This document shows positions 59,373 to 64,000 of a stretch of 64,000 nt of DNA, one piece after another. The DNA comes from Arsukibacterium tuosuense (GTDB lineage: Bacteria; Pseudomonadota; Gammaproteobacteria; Steroidobacterales; GCA-2729495). The DNA is taken from contig CAMBYH010000004.1 in the NCBI GenBank assembly GCA_945872065.1, positions 29,079-93,078 of the forward strand, written 5' to 3'. Every line of letters begins with the position of its first letter. The stretch's first letter is position 1. The notes beneath the pieces were generated by a model. That model made no database searches and was not told where the DNA came from. It saw nothing but the letters and a program-made list of their open reading frames with translations. The translations under genes were made by a program, and so were the position numbers.

Positions 59373-59469
59373 ATGGGGGCATATGGGGGCATATTGTGGG
59401 GAACGGGGATTCTTCCATGCCCCCAAGCCGGGGGGGATGCCCCCGCCCCACGAGAGGATATGCCCCCAT
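59373..59469. promoter_or_regulatory. Cluster of GGGGGCAT / ATGCCCCC motifs before the integrase start
   Basis: Five copies of an 8-base core: two direct (59375-59382, 59385-59392) and three inverted (59417-59424, 59437-59444, 59460-59467), the last ending on the integrase ATG. Arrangement as clustered, oriented repeats between a tRNA 3' end and an integrase gene fits arm-type Int/Xis or repressor sites of an integrative element. This role is inferred. Confidence 0.55.
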
Positions 59470-59685
59470 GTTGACCGATGCCAAAGTGAAGGCCGCCAGA
59501 CCGCTTGAGAAGCCCTACAGGGTGTGGGATGCCACTGGCCTGTACTTGGGGTGTTCCCGAGCGGCGGCAAGCTGTGGCGCGTTAAATACCGCTTCAACAA
59601 AAAGGAAAAGCGGTTGGCCCTGGGGGCTTACCCCGAAGTTGCTCTCAAGGAAGCGCGGGAGAAACGCGACGATGCCCGCCGACTG
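59468..59685 (+). pseudogene. Truncated, frameshifted P4-type tyrosine integrase (DUF4102 N-terminal domain)
   Basis: The start [25 protein letters not shown] is the DUF4102 arm-binding domain of P4-like integrases. A one-base deletion near 59549-59551 shifts the frame; in the next phase the homology continues as [15 protein letters not shown] and [22 protein letters not shown]. It then stops, and the catalytic R-H-R-Y domain is absent. This is a dead remnant of an element that used the neighbouring tRNA-Ser. Confidence 0.85.
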
Positions 59686-59699
59686 CGGTCGCCACAGGG

Positions 59700-60014
59700 G
59701 AGATTTCTTACGCCCGAGACGAGGGACGCCACACCACTACGGCATCGGTGCGCCATACTCTGCCCGAAGGAGGTCAGCTGGTAGACACTCCGGGGGTAAG
59801 AGACTTTGTGCCCGCTGTGCCGGAACGACACCCCATCAGCCGGGGCTGTATCGCAATAGAGGCGGCTTCACGAGAGTGCCGTTTTACGGCTTGCCTCCAC
59901 CCTCGGGAAACTCACTGTGCTGTACAGGAGGCTCTGAGTGAAGGACGCATTGAGCCCCGAAGATTTGACAGTTACCGGCGTTTGCTCAACCTCCAGCGCC
60001 AAGCCCTCCGGTAG
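59700..60014 (+). pseudogene. rsgA: 3' fragment of rsgA (ribosome small-subunit GTPase A)
   Basis: 104 codons open to a TAG at 60012. The sequence has EGRHTTTA, the GTPase DTPGVRDF (G3) motif region, and the RsgA zinc motif CRFTACLHPRETHC (Cys-x4-Cys-x-His-x5-Cys) with all four ligands. P-loop, G1 and the OB domain are missing: the upstream DNA is integrase remnant. No start codon is evident within the fragment itself. A full-length rsgA probably exists elsewhere, since it is widely conserved. Confidence 0.8.
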
Positions 60015-60056
60015 GCGCTCTCCGCTCCGCCCACAAGATCAGGTAACCTGAGAACC

Positions 60057-60563
60057 ATGCGGTCAAATCACCCTTCTCACCGGAGAACTTTCCAGCCCCG
60101 GTTGGCTTTCGCCCCTTCTGTGCTGATCTGCTTAGGTTGGCTTGGGGGTATCCAAGCCCTCCGCGCCGATCCTCCTGACCTAAACTGTGGCAGCCTGCTA
60201 GAAGACGCTGCCCGACTTGCCTGTTACGACCAGCGCTTCAGCACCAGGGCAGCCCCGCTGCCCGTACCCACCCCGTTAGTTGCGTTTGGTCTGACCGACG
60301 AACAACAGCGGATCGCTGCGGCAGTGGACAACCCCACCCCAGAGATTGACCACATTTCTGTCCGCGTAGCCACCCTGGAGAAACGCTCCACCGGAGAAAT
60401 GCTCGTTACCCTAGAGAATGGGCAAGTGTGGGGCCAATCAGAACTATACAGGCGGGCAAGGGTCAGGGCTGGCGACACGGTGATTATCCGTCGAGCAGCC
60501 CTCGGTTCGTTTTTACTGGTAACCGAGGACGGCATCGGCACCCGAGTGAAGCGCCTGAAATAA
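60057..60563 (+). CDS. Conserved hypothetical periplasmic protein with LACYD motif
   Basis: 168 residues, signal peptide cleaved near LRA|DPP. The motif DAARLACYDQRF recurs in small proteobacterial secreted proteins, some related to TagO/VasI of type VI secretion, though those are usually longer. The C-terminal half has a compact beta domain (LVTLENGQVWGQSE.. VRAGDTVIIRRAALGSFLLVTEDG). One Cys pair (NCGSLL, ACYD). A 13-base palindrome tcaggt-a-acctga lies just upstream of the ATG (60039-60051). No secretion genes are near, so the role is unknown. Confidence 0.78.
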   Translation: MRSNHPSHRRTFQPRLAFAPSVLICLGWLGGIQALRADPPDLNCGSLLEDAARLACYDQRFSTRAAPLPVPTPLVAFGLTDEQQRIAAAVDNPTPEIDHISVRVATLEKRSTGEMLVTLENGQVWGQSELYRRARVRAGDTVIIRRAALGSFLLVTEDGIGTRVKRLK

Positions 60564-60609
60564 GTCGGAGAAAATCAGACCAGCCGGCATGGGCCTAAAA
60601 TCTTTCTTC

Positions 60610-60643
60610 AAAAAAAAAGGGCAGACTTTTTTAGGGTCCGCCC
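60610..60643 (-). terminator. Rho-independent terminator of the TonB-dependent receptor gene
   Basis: On the minus strand gggcgga ... tctgccc (one G-U pair, loop 11 bases) followed by nine Ts. It begins 39 bases after the receptor stop codon. Confidence 0.8.
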
Positions 60644-60681
60644 CCCTGGCCGTATTCTGCTTGTTAGCAATTTGTCTATAA

Positions 60682-63633
60682 CTAGAACTTCACCCGGACT
60701 CCCGCATACCAGCGCCGACCAATGGGATCGTAGGTGCCCGCATCCGTCTCAGTACCTGTGCTACTCCCCGGCAAGCCGTTGATGACAGGCGGTGGTTCTC
60801 TGTCAAAGAGGTTGTTGATGCCCAAATAAAGTTGCCACGCATCCAGGGGGTTGTAACTAAATTGCGCGTCCACATAAGTTACCGACCCTATGCCGTAGGA
60901 ATCCCTTGCCAATGGATTTCCTCCTGCATCAGTGAAACCGGCAAGGAACGTGTCGTCCAGCGAAGCGCTGCCAATGTAGGTGGTCTGTACCGTGGCGGAG
61001 AACTGACTCCAGCTGTACCCCATGTTCAGATATGCGCGGTTATCAGAGGCTCCAATCTCCCCAGCAAAGAAATCCTTTTCTGAATCGGGTAAGGGCACGA
61101 GGTAACCATCGAGCAGATGGGTGTAGGCCAGACTTGCAGTGAGGGTTCCGGGACCAATGTCCTGAAAGTAGTTTACGGTAACGTCAACGCCCTCGGCAAA
61201 CACTCCGCCACTATTTGACACAGCGGAATCGACAAACTCCAGAGTGCCAATATTATTTTGCCCAGTGCCCTGCTGGCGGCGTGTAATAAAACTGCAGAAA
61301 GAAGGATCGCCGCCATAGCATTGGTTAAGAACGAAATCCCTCGGAGTGGAGACGATCGCGTCTTCTATGTTGATCCGGTAGTAATCCACGGTGAAGGTGA
61401 CGTTATCCAGGACGGGGATATCGCTGGGCGTAAAAACCGCACCAACTGTCCAGGATTTTCCTTTTTCTTCTTGTACGTCCGGATTACCAACATTAAAGCC
61501 GCTGACCCCCTGAAGATCAGACTGTGTCTGGGTAAACACCCCGCCGTTGTCGTCGATGTTTGCTTGCACAGATGGGTCGCTCCGACAGGCCTCGGCAGTG
61601 GGGCCGGGAGTGGTATTCGTGACGCCATCACAAGGATCAGTAACATCGGGAAAAGTCTGGCCCGGGGGAGCAAACAGTTCGTCGATGTTGGGTGCTCGGG
61701 TGGAGAGCGAGCGGGTGATGCGGAAGCGCAAATCAGAGACGGGGGCCCACTCCAAGCCTGCATTCCAAGAGAGCGTGTTACCCACGGTGCTGTAATCAGC
61801 GGAGCGGATAGCCCCCGTAACCGTCAACAGCTCAGCCCCCGGAAGCTTGGCCAGCAGAGGCACTCTCACTTCCAGGTAGCTCTCAATCGAGTCAAAGGAC
61901 CCTTCCGTTGGGGGAATTTTGTTACCCCCGTTAAGTCCAGTCGCTGTAAGAGCATCGAACTCGGAGCGACTGCTCTCGCCCCGATACTCACCACCAATGG
62001 CCACACTCAGGGCACCTGCCGGCAGGTCCCAGATATCGCCTTCCACATTAAGCCCCGCATTTTTTTGCGTGACCAGCGTGGACAGCAGACCGGGGGCGTT
62101 GATATAGGCAACGGCGCCTGGTGAAAGAGAGTTGTAACCAAAGACATTGGCGGGCTGGCAACCCTGAGCAACGGCATTAGCGTCGGCGCATATCACCCCC
62201 CCGTCGGCTGATGGTATTGCGTCTAGAGCGAACCGAAAATTAAGCACATTTACCTGGCCATTGTTGACCTGGCTTTCTGATGTCTGGCCGAAGGAGTAGA
62301 AGGTGTTGTAGTTCCAACTGCCCCTGATGAGACCCTCAAACCCGCCCACTAATCTGAAGGTGCTCCGCTCTGCCGTTGCGGATCTGGGTCCGAAATCAGC
62401 CATCCTCTTGCTAAAATAGTAGTCCTTTAACCCGTCTCCGTCTTCGTCCCCTGCGGTGTCATAAATTTCGTCAGGCACGAACGGGTTACGGACTATCACC
62501 CCGTCGACCAAGGTTTCCATGGGAACCTGACCGCCCGTGCTTGGGTAAATATCTTCTGAGCCCAAGGGAAACGGTTCAATACTTGTGTCGGCGGTGGTTG
62601 ACGCAAAGTTGGCTTCAAAAAAAGCGCTTTGATTCTCCACGAATTCATAGCTGCCACGCGCAGCGATCAGATAGCGCTCTAAGGGTAGGGCAATCGTCCG
62701 AAAAGCACTCCGGTTAAACCCAGTGGCACCTGTTGCCAATGGACCAGTGCCATTGGTGTTCCAGTCAATCAGTTCCCCAGCCGTATTGAAGGTGTATCCG
62801 GATTCGGGTCCCTCCGCCGTAAAAAAGCGACCCTGAGGAGCAAAGGAGGAGTAAAAAGGTTTTTCGGGGGTGAAAAACTCTGCCGGGTCGCCGGTGAGCA
62901 ACGCCAAGGACAATTGGTCCACCGCCGACCTGTCCCGATCTCGGGAATACACCGCACCCTGCCTGGTGTAACCCAGATAAGCCATGACATTGCCGCGGCC
63001 ATCGGGAGAATTTGCTCCGAAAGTCATACCTATCTGGGTTTGCTGATCGTCACCTTGATCACTTTGACCGGACTGTCCTTCGACGGACACACCCTCAAAA
63101 TTTTTCTTGTAGATAAAATTCACCACACCAGCGACCGCATCCGAACCGTAGACCGATGATGCACCGCCGGTCAAAATATCCACGCGCTCAATGAACGGGG
63201 AGGGAATGCTATTCAAATCTACGGTACTGGTGCCTGGAATACCGGCCACAAAGCGGCGCCCATCAACCAGTACCAGAGTTCTATCGGAACCTAAGTTCCG
63301 CAGATCGATGGTGGCCGTACCGAAACTAGCAGCTGCGAACGCCGAGTTAGTACGACTGATCCCAGGCGTTCCAAAAACCGGGTTCTTCAGGAGCAGATCC
63401 TGAATATTGACCACCCCGGAATCGTTGATTTCTTCTGCAGTAACTATTTGCAGAGGAGAGATGGAATCCTCCGCCGAGCCGGAGGAAATGCGCGTGCCGG
63501 TGACCACAATTTCCTCAAATACTTTTTGGTCCTGAACTGCTTTTAGTGCTTGGGAAAAAGCTGCCTGCGGGGGCATTAAACCCGCCAAAGGAATGGCAAC
63601 TCCGACCAGCAACGCTCGCTTATAAGTGAACAT
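60682..63633 (-). CDS. TonB-dependent outer-membrane receptor
   Basis: 983-residue precursor. A signal peptide (to AFS|QAL) is followed by a TonB-box-like FEEIVVTGTRI, a plug domain (SPLQIVTAEEINDSG.., NLGSDRTLVLVDGRRFV, GGASSVYGSDAVAGVVNFI) and a large 22-strand barrel ending in the outer-membrane sorting Phe (GVRVKF). ATG 63633 is set by AAGGGA seven bases upstream; ATG 63636 is next to it. Hand-counted G+C in 61201-61320 is about 51%, against about 60% in 55201-55320, suggesting foreign origin. The ligand is unknown; no transport genes adjoin it. Confidence 0.93.
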   Translation of the reverse strand: MFTYKRALLVGVAIPLAGLMPPQAAFSQALKAVQDQKVFEEIVVTGTRISSGSAEDSISPLQIVTAEEINDSGVVNIQDLLLKNPVFGTPGISRTNSAFAAASFGTATIDLRNLGSDRTLVLVDGRRFVAGIPGTSTVDLNSIPSPFIERVDILTGGASSVYGSDAVAGVVNFIYKKNFEGVSVEGQSGQSDQGDDQQTQIGMTFGANSPDGRGNVMAYLGYTRQGAVYSRDRDRSAVDQLSLALLTGDPAEFFTPEKPFYSSFAPQGRFFTAEGPESGYTFNTAGELIDWNTNGTGPLATGATGFNRSAFRTIALPLERYLIAARGSYEFVENQSAFFEANFASTTADTSIEPFPLGSEDIYPSTGGQVPMETLVDGVIVRNPFVPDEIYDTAGDEDGDGLKDYYFSKRMADFGPRSATAERSTFRLVGGFEGLIRGSWNYNTFYSFGQTSESQVNNGQVNVLNFRFALDAIPSADGGVICADANAVAQGCQPANVFGYNSLSPGAVAYINAPGLLSTLVTQKNAGLNVEGDIWDLPAGALSVAIGGEYRGESSRSEFDALTATGLNGGNKIPPTEGSFDSIESYLEVRVPLLAKLPGAELLTVTGAIRSADYSTVGNTLSWNAGLEWAPVSDLRFRITRSLSTRAPNIDELFAPPGQTFPDVTDPCDGVTNTTPGPTAEACRSDPSVQANIDDNGGVFTQTQSDLQGVSGFNVGNPDVQEEKGKSWTVGAVFTPSDIPVLDNVTFTVDYYRINIEDAIVSTPRDFVLNQCYGGDPSFCSFITRRQQGTGQNNIGTLEFVDSAVSNSGGVFAEGVDVTVNYFQDIGPGTLTASLAYTHLLDGYLVPLPDSEKDFFAGEIGASDNRAYLNMGYSWSQFSATVQTTYIGSASLDDTFLAGFTDAGGNPLARDSYGIGSVTYVDAQFSYNPLDAWQLYLGINNLFDREPPPVINGLPGSSTGTETDAGTYDPIGRRWYAGVRVKF

Positions 63634-63666
63634 CATTTGATCCCTTGCAGAGGGTGGACCACTGGA

Positions 63667-63695
63667 TATTAAACATAAGTGGAGGTTAAGTGAAA
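63667..63695 (-). promoter_or_regulatory. Promoter candidate for the TonB-dependent receptor
   Basis: On the minus strand TTTCAC (63695-63690), 17-base spacer, TTAATA (63672-63667), about 35 bases before the receptor ATG. The boxes are weak, but the stretch is notably AT-rich against its surroundings. Confidence 0.4.
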
Positions 63696-63875
63696 GTGCC
63701 ACACTCTACCGAGGACAGGCGCTTCAAAGTACCTGCTGATAGCCAGCCCCGGGCAGGCGAGGTCAGCGCACGGCCGAGACCCCGGACCCGCCCGCCAGCC
63801 GTCGTTAGTCGGGCCCTGAATCTTCCCCAGACGGCCACTTTCGTGCACCGCACAAGCCCCGCGCCGAGACCCCGC

Positions 63876-64000
63876 GCCGAGACCCCGCACCTGACCGCCG
63901 CAGCCTTCGCCACTGGCAAGGTCGAGGTGGAACACCCGCGACCGCCGCTGCGCCCAGCTCATCGCCCGGTGGCGCTCAGCCGGTGTTCGGGGGTCCACCG
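63876..64000 (-). pseudogene. IS91-family transposase C-terminal fragment (partial, at window edge)
   Basis: Minus-strand reading gives PAERHRAMSWAQRRSRVFHLDL and then GEGCGGQVR, matching the well-known C-terminal block of IS91-type transposases (MSWAQRLKRVF.IDI..C..CGG). The first Cys of the expected CxxCGG pair is lost, and the expected IED segment is not found after it. A perfect 13-base tandem duplication (63861-63886) at this point shifts the frame. The upstream part lies outside the window. Likely a decayed mobile element end. Confidence 0.6.

Noticed and set aside
59306..59467. Upstream part of the open frame before the integrase ATG
   Set aside because: It overlaps the tRNA terminator and the repeat array and shows no DUF4102 similarity before ATG 59468.
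61258..62124. 288-codon frame antisense to the TonB-dependent receptor
   Set aside because: Shadow frame; no ribosome binding site or domain.
63669..63875. Continuation of the minus-strand frame at the window end as a functional gene
   Set aside because: After the conserved transposase block the product loses similarity in all frames, a 13-base duplication shifts phase, and it overlaps the receptor promoter.

Overview
The window is about 64 kb of chromosome from a high-G+C gammaproteobacterium that is not an enterobacterium. The gene order matches blocks known from Pseudomonas and Xanthomonas relatives: mfd/sfsA/lolCDE, comEC-exbB-exbD-msbA-lpxK-kdsB, rne | rluC, maf | yceD-rpmF-plsX-fabH, lexA-imuA-imuB-dnaE2, clpS-clpA | infA-aat-trxB | ftsK-lolA-rarA-serS. 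A TorF-type putative porin, a type II secretion block and a PEP-CTERM-like surface protein point to a free-living or environmental species. Species or family cannot be fixed from the sequence alone.

Layout. 1-6.7 kb: end of an MFS efflux pump, an Sco protein, a TorF porin, mfd, and a small periplasmic protein. 6.7-11.2 kb: sfsA, two LolC/E permeases and LolD, then a convergent DUF2062 gene. 11.2-18.9 kb: comEC, an ExbB/ExbD pair and the LPS genes msbA, lpxK and kdsB, ending with a low-molecular-weight phosphatase gene. 18.9-24.5 kb: rne and rluC divergent across a long leader, then maf divergent from yceD-rpmF. 24.5-29.1 kb: plsX-fabH, then a DASS transporter translationally joined to an L,D-transpeptidase. 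29.0-29.5 kb: an unusually repeat-dense convergent junction with an Lpp/OprI-like lipoprotein gene. 29.8-35.8 kb: lexA with two SOS-box-like sites and the translesion mutagenesis genes imuA, imuB and dnaE2. 35.9-42.2 kb: a small acidic protein and gspC-D-E-F without the rest of the type II set. 42.4-56.6 kb: ClpS/ClpA, IF-1, Aat, an acetyltransferase-like protein, TrxB, FtsK, LolA, a VanZ-like protein, RarA, SerRS and a prolyl oligopeptidase. 56.6-59.1 kb: a secreted protein of unknown family, a PEP-CTERM-like protein, a REP-like element and a BI-1/YccA protein.

After tRNA-Ser(UGA) at 59.2 kb the character changes. There is a frameshifted, truncated P4-type integrase, joined to a 3' fragment of rsgA, then a small LACYD-motif protein, a TonB-dependent receptor with visibly lower G+C, and at the window edge a decayed IS91-type transposase fragment. 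This reads as a worn integrative-element region.

The main functional theme is envelope building: lipoprotein sorting (LolA, C, D, E), lipid A and Kdo (MsbA, LpxK, KdsB), peptidoglycan-lipoprotein linkage (L,D-transpeptidase and Lpp), phospholipid and fatty-acid initiation (PlsX, FabH) and type II secretion. A second theme is protein, RNA and DNA quality control and the SOS response. I found no CRISPR array and no clearly new multi-gene system. The most unusual places are the ldt-lpp junction, the tRNA-Ser junction, and a GspE lacking its zinc cysteines.
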